The translations under genes and the position numbers were made by a program. The notes under the pieces were generated by a model. The model had not been told where the DNA came from and did not search any database. It was given only the letters and a program-made list of their open reading frames with translations. Source: Ursus arctos (Eukaryota; Chordata; Mammalia; Carnivora; Ursidae). From it: DNA of 64,000 bases. Of the stretch, positions 1 to 10,514 are shown one piece after another. Within the stretch, counting starts at the first letter, position 1. Each line of letters begins with the position of its first letter. Where the stretch lies: the NCBI RefSeq assembly GCF_023065955.2, contig NW_026622930.1, positions 17,771,449 through 17,835,448 of the forward strand. The letters are read 5' to 3'.

Positions 1-3000
1 CTAATCATGCCTGCAGCATACCCATTATTCATTCTTTTGTAATAAACCTGGAATTCAGCACTCTCCAGCTCTCTGGGCTTCTTCCTCTTCTATTCCAAGC
101 GATCGGCCATATTTCCTTTTTCCTGATTTAACTAGCAGGTCAGCCTTTGGGAAAATGGTGTTAAAGGGAGAAATCTGTAAAATGACATATCACTTGGTGT
201 GATTTTATGTCTTTTAAGAGGTTTTGGAAACAGCAGCCTCTCTGTCCCCTCGTGTTTAACTCAATTCCCCCAGCAACAAAGTTTTGGACACAAACTACTA
301 ACACTCTTCAAATGGTTCACTCTCAAAAGAGCATTAGGATTTTTATTCCTTGGACCAACTGAGGAGAGAAAATATGCCACAGCACTCAGCAGGGCAATTC
401 AACTTTCACCAGCTGAGACAGAGTTAAGCCTTTAGAATTGTTGCCCCCTAAAGGAAAATAAAACACAGGGAGAGGGAATTAAGATGATCTTGCATCATTA
501 AGCAGTCATGTGCATTACTGAAAGATGTTGCTTTCTTATTGGGGCTATTAAGTATCACTTTGAATAATGGCTCCAGAGAGCTAAATGCCAGAACAAAGGC
601 AAAAGGAAATGTGAAAATATCATGAGTTTAAAAAAATCAGAACTGGGAAGAATAGACGTTTCCTGCAATAAACTTTAAAGTCATAATCATGCTCACATAT
701 ATGTACATAAAAGACATTTAAAGCGGGGGAGAGAATCATTTCTCTTATAAAATCATTTCTATAATCTAATGATTCTCTCTAGCTTTTATGAACCCTTCTT
801 GTGTTCTGCAATAATTTATATCAGCGTGTTCAACTTTTATTTTAATCAAATGTAGAGGTTTGTACTCGCTTAAAATGAAACACACTCTGAAGGATTGGTC
901 TCGGAAATTTTTGCACTTAGCTGGGAGTAGATGTTTCGTTTTCATATTGAGGGGGATAGGATTGATATATTAAGATTTTTGTAGCATAGCAAAAATGAGA
1001 ATGGGGCTGACAAAGCAGTATACTTTGTCAAATATCTCATGTTTTCATTAGATGAGGATTGGCTCACAGGTTAGCACCAACTGGTGGGTGTGGGTGTGAA
1101 TTATATATTTTGCTTATGTCAAAAGCTTATTATTTTATGATAGCCTATGTCTTGGGTTAAGAGCTAGTTCATGTTCTTTAGTTTAGGGAATGGGCTAATT
1201 AGATAAAATTTTAATTAAGTGGAGTGTGGTGTATAAGATTATTATTTAGCTCTCGCTGAAGACTTTGGACACGAGAACACAAGGCATATGCGAATGCAGA
1301 CATGAAAGGTGGGCTGCCTAGGGGCATTCTATGTAGTACTACATTTTGCCCAAGTCATAAGTTATTGACGATACCCAAGTTAATACTTGGGTATTACCCA
1401 AGTAGTACTAATAAGAGGGGTACACACGAAAAACACGTGAGGAGCCCGGATCTAACACCTGTACTAAAAATAGTCTGTCTTCTGAGGAAGTTGAAAAGGA
1501 AAACAAAACAGAACAAAAAGAAAAGGCTCAGCGGTCATTTTGGTTATCTTGATGTTAATTGTAGCCATTAAATGTCATAAAATGCTACCTAGAATCACAA
1601 CTATGGGGAAATTTTTTGTCTTAAGGCGCAGTTAGGTAAAGTTGGAGTTAATTGTTGTTGATTCCAAATGCTGGGAGTTTCCCAAGTGAAATCTGAAACT
1701 TGCCCCCATACTCAAGGTCAATGAGAGATGGAAGAAAGAGCCAGGCCACTTTGTTTAATAAGCAAAGGAAGTTGCATATGAAGTTTGTCATGGGCAGCTG
1801 AAAGATGAGTAGATCTCCATACCTACCAGCCAGAATGTTAAAAGTTTATACTGAGGCCTTACCTGGGTTCAGTCACCATTTTACTGTCCAGGTAGTCTCA
1901 ACAACACATTGCTCTCTCAAAGCTGCATCCTTGAAAGTAGCTCGCACTGTGGGAATGGTGGGCAGAGCATACAATCCAAGGACAGGGGAGAGGATAAGGG
2001 GTTGGGTCCAGCTCATACGTCAATCAGTAGTCATGTTCTCTCAATAACCTACCACAACAGTTACCTATTTACCTGTCATTTTCTAAACACTTCTTAAATT
2101 TTCTCCTTTCTGTAATGGGTCAACTGGCTGATAAGAACTATAGCTTTAATGGGGGGAAAATATTTAGCTTAGGTCATGGTTTCTCCTGATTTAAGGAGAG
2201 TCTGAAGTCATATTTATACTGGATCATAGATTCTTTAAATCTGGTAACTTTCAAAGGTACACTTCTATTTTTCTACCTCATGGCTTACCACTACTACCAT
2301 TACTATTACTGCAAGGAAAAATGAGAGAGAAAGGAGAGGCAGGGAAAGAGAGAAGAAACAAAAAAATTATTCATTATCTTAGGAGAATCAGGATGATAGA
2401 GATAGCTTAAAAAACAAATTGTTCTTGAAAGTAATGCTTAATTACAAATGCAATGAAGCAGAAATTGTTACCTACCCAAAACCCTCTAAAAAAAAAAAAA
2501 AAAGAGAATTCAAAAAGTGTATTTCTCCCTGTAAGGCTACTCTGCTTAGCTGAAGTTGTAGAAAATTCTTAACATAAAAGAGGGTTCACAAAATACAAAA
2601 TGTGTTGACATTATGGGGTCTTACTAGAGGAATCATTTTGGTTATTAGCATATTATATTCCTAAAAATTCAAAATTGAGGGACCAGAGATATTTCATACA
2701 TCTGAGAAATTCTAAGACACAGTTTTAAACATTCTATTCAGGGCAAACAGTGCCTGAACCAATTTTACTGAGAAATTGTCCAATATTTCATGTATTTGGG
2801 TCAGTTTCATAAATAAGGGATTGAAAATGACACCTGCTACTGTAGAAGTTCAAATTTATTATTATGTAATAAATACATAATTTTTATTTAACTTTAAAAT
2901 CTGAGTTATATTATCATGATTTACTTGGATCAGAAGCATTTAGTCCCTTTAGTTCAATATAGTCAAATTTAACATCATTGAAGAAATTAAAACAGAACTC

Positions 3001-4444
3001 CTGCCTCATTGCACAAATCAAAATATCAGGTCTTAGAGTCAAACTCAGTCTTCTTAACGTTCAATTTGAATTAATAGATTAATGCCTTGTTAACTTTGAC
3101 AAAGCTCTTTGGCATAGAATTATTTCTACATAATTGACATAAGGGCTTTAACAAATCTCTTTACCTGAGACAGTTACATAATTGTATCAAATATCTGGCC
3201 TCATCTCTTCTGTTGCAGGAGGCTGATTGACTTCAGTGTGGCATATTGGCTTCTCTGTATTTGTTTGTTTTTTCTGCAACAACCAACTGTATAGTGAGAA
3301 AGGTGCCTAACTGTGAGCCCTGACAACCACACCTTGAAAAGCATTCCCTTCCAGTTTTGGGTGCAAGTTCAATTGATTTTGAGCCATCTCAGGACTCAGG
3401 TCATGTGTCTAACTCCTGTTCTTGGCCTGTTCCGCATTCCCCAGGGACAGATCAAGTCCCTTGTGCACCTGGCAAACCATGCAACATTAGAGCTTAGCAG
3501 GGAGGGAAAAAGGTGATTTTTTTCTTTGAACCCAGCTGGCATTCAACATACTCTGAAACAAGAGGATTGGTAGCCCATGTAATTTTAATCTGAGTTAATA
3601 TGCATTTTTAATAAAACTGCAGATGCTATTCTTCTTCATACATTCCCATTTCTGTAGTATCCCTGCTTGGGTTTTGTTGCTCATTATTTGTTGTGGGAAA
3701 TAACTATGTTATAAAGTGTGTCATTCCCTTGGCCTTTGGAACTTTTTCTCTGTCCTGGCATGAATCAAATCCTAAAATTATTAATTCTCTCTGCAGACTA
3801 TACAACCCAGTTTGTTGTATGAGTCTCGAAAGTCTTCCTTGTTTGAAATGTAGCCAGTTGATTAAAAGTTTTAATCTTGAGGGATTTAGAACAGACAGGA
3901 ATTTTTCCTTATGAGGATAGCTGAGCGTCCTTAACGGTTGTCAGATGTGGCACTGTAGCCATGTGGCTTCCCAGGGCAAAGCCCCAAGAATGTGTTATAG
4001 TCTGAACAATTCCTATAGCAGAAAAAGTAAAAGAAGCTTTCCATTGAAGTCAGCTTGTCCTGGATTTCCAGATCCACCCATCTCCACAAGTGATGGCTGC
4101 TTTCATACCTTTAAATAGTTTCCTCGTTCGGTGTCTTCTGGGAGGTGGTGACCCCCAGCTGCCTCACCTTTCCTAGCTCCGGATGGCTTTATCAGCCTCC
4201 CATGCTTGCTCTTGATCTCTGACTTCTCAGGCACCTCCCTTTAATCCACTCTCTCCACACCACTGACTTATTCTCAGCCTTGGCTTTAGCTCACTCAATA
4301 TTCAGCATAAATTCCATTTCCCCCAGCTGAGCACTTCTGAGGGAGGAATGAGATAGTGACAATGTTCTCTGTAAACATTCTCACAGCAGCTTCTACTCAC
4401 TTTGAACCCCACTCCCTTAGAGGGTTAAATTTTAATTTTTTAAT
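1..4444. other. Unassigned AT-rich DNA, no gene seen
   Basis: No coding exon, RNA gene or confidently nameable repeat is visible. The first 110 bases contain an AATAAA hexamer followed by a CT-rich segment and could be the end of an old LTR, but this is weak. An A-run lies at 2488-2503. Bases 3190-3530 and 4100-4400 are less AT-rich and unassigned. The short open frames here show no domain and no biased composition beyond chance. Confidence 0.5.
1371..1394. repeat. Short perfect palindrome within a cluster of repeated motifs
   Basis: Two 10-base arms, ATACCCAAGT (1371-1380) and ACTTGGGTAT (1385-1394), are perfect reverse complements separated by TAAT. The CCCAAGT motif occurs twice more nearby (about 1349 and 1397), and the self-complementary TAGTACTA occurs on both flanks (about 1334 and 1403). 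Whether this is a binding-site cluster, a decayed inverted-repeat element or chance cannot be decided from the sequence. Confidence 0.6.
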
Positions 4445-4650
4445 TTTTTTTTTTTTTTTTTTTTTTTTAGATTTCATTTATTTGAGAGAGAGTGAGCAAG
4501 AGAGAACTTGAGTAGGGGAGGGGCTAAGGGAGAGGGACAAACAGACTCTCTGCTGAGCAGGGAGCCCAACGTGGGGCTTGAGCCCTGGACCTTGGGATCA
4601 TGACCTGAGCCAAAGGCAAATGCTTAGCCCACTGAGCCACCCAGGCACAC
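4445..4650 (-). mobile_element. SINEC: Can-SINE (tRNA-Lys-derived), antisense
   Basis: The copy reads from an oligo-T stretch (reverse of the A tail, about 4444-4468) through 'agatttcatttatttgagagagag' type tail sequence and the 'ggggcttgagccctggacc' box to 'actgagccacccaggcac', the reverse complement of the tRNA-like head with its pol III promoter boxes. It is fairly diverged. The flanks 4430-4444 and 4651-4665 (gagggttaaat and gagagttaata) look like a decayed target duplication. Confidence 0.93.
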
Positions 4651-5438
4651 GAGAGTTAATATTTGTATTATTAGTTTGCTCATGTAAGTAGTGAGTTTTA
4701 ATGTGTCACAGTTGACAACATTCAGTGCTTGTCCTTGAGGATCATGACACTGAAAATTTAGAGAAGAGGGAACTGAGATCATCTGCTTCCACATAGTTTG
4801 TGGTCACCTTCATCTTTCTGCATATTCTCTGCACCATGTCGACTTGACAAAACATCTAGAAGATTCTTGGCCTTGCCCCTTGGAGAGCAGCCACCAAGCA
4901 GGCAGGTGGATTTCTTAGTCTCTAACTCATTCTGGGAAGTCCTCTTCAAATCAAGCAGAACACTGTAATTCATGTCATTCATTTTAGACATTCCAATCAG
5001 ACTGGCAACTATCTTGTAGCAAGAGCCATAATCAGCCTTAGTACTCCAGCCACTTTCTCGTTTTGAGTTATTTCTAGACTTTTTGGATATGATTTGAATG
5101 AAAATGGCACTCAACAAACATGTTAGTGCTTTTGGACATAGATGAATTTTTTTTAAAAAGATAAGTGGCTTGATTAGATATGCTCAGGTGATGAGAAACA
5201 AATACCTTCTTTCTTGTTTTGCTTACACAAGTATTTTGTGTGGGACCAACTCACAAGCCTGTGCTAGAGGACAGGTACCATGGAAGTTGGCTAAGGATTT
5301 AGCCATAAGGAAGAAAAAATCAGTTTGTGTAACTCTTCATTGGAACTATTTGTTGTGTGTGTGTTTAACCAAAAATATGTCCTGAGACGTATAAAGAGGC
5401 CAAAATTTTGGCTATTTCATCTTAGAAAAGAAAAGGCT
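4651..5438. other. Unassigned sequence with one antisense open frame (4779-5117)
   Basis: No repeat family is recognised. The minus strand is open for 112 codons from an ATG at 5117 to 4779. The predicted peptide is lysine- and serine-rich, without a signal peptide, membrane segment or motif I recognise, and no splice signals or poly(A) tail support it as a gene or retrocopy. It is kept here as an unverified frame and not called a CDS. Confidence 0.4.
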
Positions 5439-5634
5439 AGAGAAGAGAAAAGAGGGGAGGGGAGGGGAGGGGAGGGGAGGGGAGGGGAGGGGAGGGGAGG
5501 GGAGGGGAGGGGAGGGGAGGGGAGGGGAGGGGAGGGGAGGGGAGGGGAGAGGAGAGGAGAGGAGAGGAGAGGAGAGGAGAGGAGAGGAGAGGAGAGGAGA
5601 GGAGAGGAGAGGAGAGGAGAGGAGAGGAGAGGAG
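5439..5634. repeat. Compound homopurine pentanucleotide array, (GGGGA)n then (GGAGA)n
   Basis: The plus strand contains only A and G for 196 bases. Nineteen GGGG tracts start every 5 bases from 5454 to 5544, separated by single A residues. From 5549 the unit changes sharply to GGAGA for about 17 copies. Long reading frames on both strands across this array (up to 127 codons) are artefacts of the 5-base period. One-base loops between G4 tracts are an extreme G-quadruplex arrangement, and the homopurine character also allows triplex formation. Confidence 0.98.
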
Positions 5635-5984
5635 CACGAAGTCTGGAAGCCAGCTGGAGCCTCGGCCCGGCCACTTAAGTGTGTCACTTGGATATCCCAC
5701 CAACCATACAACCAGATCATTAATAGCTCCTGGATTTGGGATTGTTGTAATTTTAAGCATTAACATAACGAAGTCTTCCAAATGACAAGAGTACCCAGTA
5801 TTAAGCGCTAATGTACACACACCTGCTGGTCACTTGGTTAAAAAAAACCGAGGTCAACACCAGCAGAGCCGCTAGCACATTCAAACTAGAGGGGATCATT
5901 CTACCGCAGGTTGCACCCTCCACCGACAGAGGGAGAGACAGAAAGAAACCCAGCACTGATTGCGCGCCTCGAAGAAGCGTGAAA

Positions 5985-5996
5985 CCTCGCGAGAGG
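5985..5996. promoter_or_regulatory. CTCGCGAG palindrome resembling the TCTCGCGAGA promoter element
   Basis: The plus strand reads CCTCGCGAGAGG, which differs at one position from the TCTCGCGAGA element found in many CpG-island promoters and discussed as a ZBTB33 (Kaiso) or related-factor site. It sits in the middle of the CpG-rich patch. Occupancy is inference only. Confidence 0.4.
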
Positions 5997-6100
5997 ACGG
6001 AAAGCTCGTGGAATCGGGCGTGGGAGAGGACGACTCACAGGCGCCTGGGGCTGGCAGCGGCTGCGGAGGTGTGTTGCAGGTACAAAAGGCGTCCGCAGAG

Positions 6101-6302
6101 GCGCTTGGGTGGCACAGCGGTTAGGTGTCTGCTTTCGGCTCCGGGCGTGATCCAGGCGTTATGGAATCGAGCCCCACATCAGGCTCCTCCGCTATGAGCC
6201 TGCTTCTTCCTCTCCCATTCCCCTTGCTTGTGTTCCTTCCCTCTCGCTGCCTGTCTCTATCTCTGCCGAATAAATAAATAAAATCTTAAAAAAAAAAAAA
6301 AA
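6101..6302 (+). mobile_element. SINEC: Can-SINE, sense, inserted into the CpG-rich patch
   Basis: The head 'gcttgggtggcacagcgg' is followed by the characteristic 'gggcgtgatccaggcgttatgg' box, the 'aggctcctccgctatgagcc' block, a CT-rich segment, the AATAAATAAATAAAATC tail and an A-run. The flanks 6085-6100 and the 16 bases ending near 6315 match at 14 of 16 positions (AAAGGC..CCGCAGAG), a good target-site duplication. This shows that the CpG-rich DNA predates the insertion. Confidence 0.96.
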
Positions 6303-6429
6303 GGCAGCCGCAGAGGGAGACACGTGACAACCCAAGCCGGCAGGACTGGTCTGCTAACACTAAGTGCGCGCGGCACAGAGCTTTATCTTTGCTTCAACTG
6401 CCTGAAACCTAGTTTATTCGACCAAAAAA

Positions 6430-6800
6430 GTACTCTCCGGAGCAAATGAGCCTGCATCTCAGGATCATAGGTTAGTTACTCATCTGGGCAAAAAGGTCAC
6501 TTATGAGACGACTTTTTAAGGCTGTGACAAGATCCTCACTTCTCCATGTCCACCAATCGTAAACTATTTTATCACAAACCTTGCTCCATCCTAGTCGGTC
6601 CCCAGACTTGAAAGGTAGACCTTAAACTACTTGTATCCAGATTCCAAAACCTCATAAATACCTCTTCCTGACCTCTTCCTTCTGAGACACAAGTTAAGGC
6701 ACTGAAGGTGTGCTCTCCCTTATTGCAATACACTAACTTTGGCTTTGCCTGGTCAACAGGTCGTCCTGGTGGTCTTTTTGTGGGAGGGAGCAGTCAACAG
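6430..6800 (+). mobile_element. LTR-like fragment, probably a class I endogenous retrovirus LTR
   Basis: The segment has the texture of a U3-R-U5 end. There is a TATA-like CATAAATAC at about 6652-6660, a CT-rich stretch, then 'ttattgcaatacac' and 'ctttgcctggtcaaca', which resemble the R/U5 of mammalian ERV1 LTRs. Ends ending in CA are possible at about 6758 or 6799. I see no matching start with target duplication, so it may be truncated. No internal retroviral genes accompany it. Confidence 0.45.
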
Positions 6801-6814
6801 AAGAATCCAGGCAA

Positions 6815-7180
6815 CTTTCTGCAAACGTGGTGAGTGCTACAATGCTGATAAAGAAAAACATGCTCATGAAGGACTTAGAAGGGGACCCTGATATGGCACT
6901 GGAAACGGAATAAGAAGGGGTATGGAGGAAGTGATGTTTTACAAGCCATCCAGGGGAGAAAGACAATAGGGTAGGGAAGGGTGTTTAAGAAACAAAGAAT
7001 GACAAAAGCAATGATTCGGCGGCAGGAGGAAACAAAGTGGGTTTCTGAGGTGGTAGTGGTTTTCTGTGGCAGGAGCACAGAGTGGGAGGTGGCAAATGGC
7101 AGGAAATGAGCAGGAGAATTTAGCAGGGTCCTGTAGGGTTGGTGGATTATTGGTTAGAACACTTAGAAATATTGAGGTTG
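6815..7180 (-). mobile_element. L2 LINE fragment, antisense
   Basis: The sequence matches the reverse complement of the L2 3' region. It includes a 'gtggtgagtgctacaatgctg' block, a 'gaggaagtgatgttt' block that corresponds to the L2 'aaatgtcacctcctc' motif read backwards, and 'gagcacagagtgggaggtgg'. It is heavily decayed, as expected for an element older than the radiation of placental orders. Confidence 0.6.
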
Positions 7181-7195
7181 AAATGAGACTAAATT

Positions 7196-7411
7196 GGGCG
7201 TCTGTGTGGCTCAGTCTATTAAATGCTGACTTATGATTTAGGCTCAGATCATGATCTCAGGGTCCTGGGATCAAGGTCCGGGTTGGGCTCTGTGCTCAGC
7301 AGGAAGTCTGCGTAAGGATTCTTTCTCTCTCCTCCTCTGCCCCTCACCCCCACACTTTCGTGCCTGATCTCTCCCTCTCTCTCAAATAAATAAATGCATT
7401 TAAAAAAAAAT
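7196..7411 (+). mobile_element. SINEC: Older Can-SINE, sense
   Basis: The head 'tgtgtggctcagtctatta' and the 'atcatgatctcagggtcctgg' box mark the older 'ggctcagtcg' Can-SINE type rather than the young 'cacagcggtt' type. A CT-rich segment, AAATAAATAAATGC and an A-run follow. Flanks 7181-7195 and 7412-7426 match at 13 of 15 positions, a target-site duplication. Confidence 0.94.
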
Positions 7412-7426
7412 AAATGAGAGTTAATT

Positions 7427-8086
7427 ACCAAACAGTTTTGGTTTATAAAGATAAAAACCCCCAATTTGGGGCAGGTGTTGGTAATGACTAAAGAGAAAGA
7501 AGAGAGTGGTTCCAGGAGTACTGATAATGTACCCGTTCTTCATCGGTGTTCTCATCATATAGCCGTGTTCAGTTTGTGGAAATTCCGTGGCTAACATTTT
7601 AGCCTATGCAATACATTTTAACAGAAAGATAAGTGAAGAGAGAGAAAGAATTATTTCTATCCACAAATAACCTGTTAGCAATAGGCCGATCTAATGTTTT
7701 AAATTTCAAGGGGAAAATAAATCCAAGTAGTGTAAGTAAGTTCACAACATTATTGAAATGAACGTCTGGGAGCACATGTTTGGGCTATGTTTACATTTAT
7801 GGAAATTTGGAGTTTTGATGCATGTTTGCAAAGTTTGATGTTCAAGTACATTCACTGTAGGCAAAACATGCTTTCTCTAAATTGTGAAACATGTTCACAA
7901 AGAAACCTTAAAAAGTGCTGGCCATTCACTAGCTTAGAGTAAAAAAAAACCAAAGAAACCACACACACACACAAAACTGTGTTAAAAATGTGTTGCAGTA
8001 AGTATAATTGTACAAAACATAGGGGAGAATTATATACACTGTTATGATAACTAGAAGTGATGTCCACATATTATTATTTATGAAAA
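7427..8086. other. Unassigned AT-rich DNA
   Basis: No gene or confident repeat is seen. A short interrupted CA run is at about 7963-7974. A minus-strand frame at 7852-8067 is an ordinary AT-rich open frame. Confidence 0.5.
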
Positions 8087-8091
8087 ACAAG

Positions 8092-8500
8092 TTTCCTAGG
8101 TTTGCCATAACAGATTATCCCAACTGGGTGGCTTAAAACAACAGAAATTTATTTTCTCACAGTTTTAAAGGCTAGAAGTCCAAAATCAATATATTATCAG
8201 GGCCATACTTCCTCCAAAGCCTCGAGGGGAGGATCCTTCCTTGCCTCTTCCTAGCTTTTGGTAGCACCAGCAATCCCTGGCATTTTCTGGCTTGCCTCTG
8301 TCATCATGTGGCATTTTCTCTGTGTGTCTCTGTATCTTTGTTTCTTCACCACTCACACTGAATTAATGCTCACCTTATTGACCTCATTTTTAACTTGATT
8401 ACATTTACAGAGACCCTATTTCTGCATAAACTCACATTCACAGCCACTGGAGGTTAGGACTTTAGCATTACTTTCTGGGGATACAATGCAACCCATAACA
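8092..8500 (-). mobile_element. MLT1-type MaLR solo LTR, antisense, with intact target duplication
   Basis: The plus strand carries the reverse complement of an MLT1 LTR: 'tttgccataacagatta', 'ctgggtggcttaaaacaaca', 'gaaatttattttctcacag', then 'gaccctatttctgcataaa' and a terminal 'acccataaca'. The element ends TG/CA-style in the retroviral manner, and ACAAG at 8087-8091 is repeated exactly at 8501-8505, giving a 5-base target-site duplication. No internal sequence is present, so it is a solo LTR left by recombination between two LTRs. Confidence 0.88.
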
Positions 8501-8505
8501 ACAAG

Positions 8506-8710
8506 GTATGGAAAAATCTGTAGTTTGAGCTCATTTAGGTAAACATTTGTGTACATGAACGTATACACGTTTATGCAAAAGCATGGGAATGACTATAAAG
8601 AACACTAACTCAACAGTGCTTTCATCTAAGGAGAATAAAGGGAAGTTTTCATATTTTTCTCTAAGTATTTCAGAAGTTTGAATATTTTAAAATGATAATT
8701 TATTACCAGT
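8506..8710 (+). mobile_element. Possible old L1 3'-end fragment
   Basis: The stretch 'gtatacacgtttatgcaaaagcatgg' through 'aatattttaaaatgataatttatt' resembles the 3' untranslated end of old mammalian L1 (L1M) elements. The match is loose and the boundaries are uncertain. Confidence 0.3.
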
Positions 8711-10509
8711 GTATTATTTATTCTTTCAGTGTGTGTTGATTAGGTGCTTACTATGAGACTTACATAAAAACTTGATCTGTCTTAAAATATATGTAGAGGA
8801 AACATTACATACCTTTAAAAAACTCAAAGTGTTCAGAGGTGTAAGGGGTAGGTCAGCTAGTATCATTAATTTAAGATTTAGAATTTTCCAAAATCAAAAC
8901 ATAGGAAAAATAGACATTCATGCAAATCATATTTGGGTCATATTTGACCTACTTAGTTTTCATGTTCACTAATTAGCTGAGTTTTATGATGTCTTTTGTC
9001 TGTGGGCCATATGGATTCAAGGTCAGGTGACTTCATTTATTTTGATCAATATAGGTAGTAAAGTAAATTATCTGTATTGGTTATTCTGTATATACATAGT
9101 CCCTAATCTGGTCAGGATGCTTCTTGTCTAAAGAAACATATATATACAAACTCTATTCCAATAGAGTATTATATGGGCCCAATCTGCATAATTACATAAA
9201 AATAATACTTCACTGCAGTTAGATAGCCAAAATCTGTAGTTTTAAGTTTTCTTAAGAAATTTAAACTATGATATATTAATTAAGACTTAACCATCTTTTA
9301 CTTTACCTTTAACTTGATGATATAATGTTTGCACTGAGAGTGTTTCAACCCATTTTCTCCCCATGTTCATTAGTTTTGAAATTTCTGTGCCATTCTTGGT
9401 GATACTTGAACAAAGCTGGGAGCTCAAGGCCTGGGATTAGCACAGTGAAGCCGCTCTTCTCTGAGGCTTTGGAAAGCTCCCTGTGACCAGCGGTTGTAGA
9501 ACTTGGGAACATATCTACCCAGTTCAGACCACCAGGCATCCTGTACTCTGCCTATACCAGGAGGAAATCTTCTTTTTTGTCCTATTTCTAAAAGCATTTC
9601 TTTCCGTTAACCTTTCCTGAGACAATGGCTTACTCTTTTCAGTTAATTTAGGGGGAAAAAATGTAAAACAAAAAACAAACCCAAAGTATAAGTAGTTTCT
9701 GCTGTTTTCCTAAAGAAAATTCTATGGCAAGGAAGTACTAAGAAGTTGGCTTTCTGGTTGTAATGGATGAGGAGAAAAATGCAAAGTTTAACAGAGATAA
9801 ACAGTTCAAATAGGATCTTGCCACTGCATTATTCAGGAATGTTATGATAAAAAGTTCAACATTTGCCAACAAAGCATTTGTAAACACAGAAAAGAGCAAA
9901 CAATTCCTAGTTTGGAAATATCTGTGTTTGCTGTAGAGTCTGTTTCTCGTTCCAATCGTGAGATGTAAGCAGAATAAAATATATATGTTTCAAAACTATG
10001 CTTTTAACTAAACTATTAAAGATGGATTGAATAAATGTTGGTAAGTAATTCTTCTACAATTAAGTCAACAAACCAATTTTCTTTCTCAGAATCTGAACCC
10101 TGAAAAATTTATTCGTTCATTTGAACACATTCTGTTTAGAATTGAGATAGAATATAGTCAAATTCTATTTTACCTGGTTTACATAAACAAGGAAATGTGG
10201 AGAAAAATGTAAAGAATATGTTTGCTTAATATATAACTTCAAGACCACCAGGGAAAATATATACTGAAGTGCTTTTAGAGTTTTACTTAAGTTGCCAAAG
10301 CTTATATTGAAAAAAAAGAAATGAGAAGTGTTTCCTTCCTGTTTCTTAGCAAAATAATGGAGTTCACTTGAATATGGCCACACATTAATGAGCATGAGCT
10401 ACCTGAATGACAGAGCACTTACAAATAGCTTCCAGCACCTTCTCCCTTCAGAATTCAGGTGTATTCTGCTGACATATGTGACCATATCTTCACTAGAGTT
10501 TTATCAATA
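8711..10509. other. Unassigned AT-rich DNA
   Basis: No coding exon or nameable repeat is seen. Bases 9345-9540 have more balanced composition and are open on the minus strand for 64 codons, but they show no domain or clear splice pair. Confidence 0.5.
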
Positions 10510-10514
10510 AAAAT

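Larger units (their letters stand above)
5860..6400. promoter_or_regulatory. CpG-rich promoter-like patch, split by a SINE
   Basis: Within otherwise CpG-poor DNA, 5865-6100 contains about 19 CpG dinucleotides. CpG-rich sequence resumes at 6303-6375 after a Can-SINE insertion. Visible motifs are GCGCGC (5962-5967), the palindrome CTCGCGAG (5986-5993), an E-box CACGTG (6321-6326) and GCGCGCGG (from about 6366). A donor-like CAG|GTACAA lies at 6077-6085. Known biology: such patches commonly mark promoters of RNA polymerase II transcripts. Inference: this could be the start of a gene or lncRNA exon, in either direction. No coding exon is recognised next to it, so it may equally be an orphan CpG cluster. 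Confidence 0.5.

Noticed and set aside
5325..5820. Several long reading frames on both strands over the pentanucleotide array
   Set aside because: They arise because a 5-base repeat without stop codons is open in many frames. The predicted peptides are simple G/R/E or S/P repeats.
5811..6197. Plus-strand 128-codon frame through the CpG-rich patch
   Set aside because: Its C-terminal part is translation of the SINE head and the arginine-rich part reflects CpG content. There is no domain or conserved start context.
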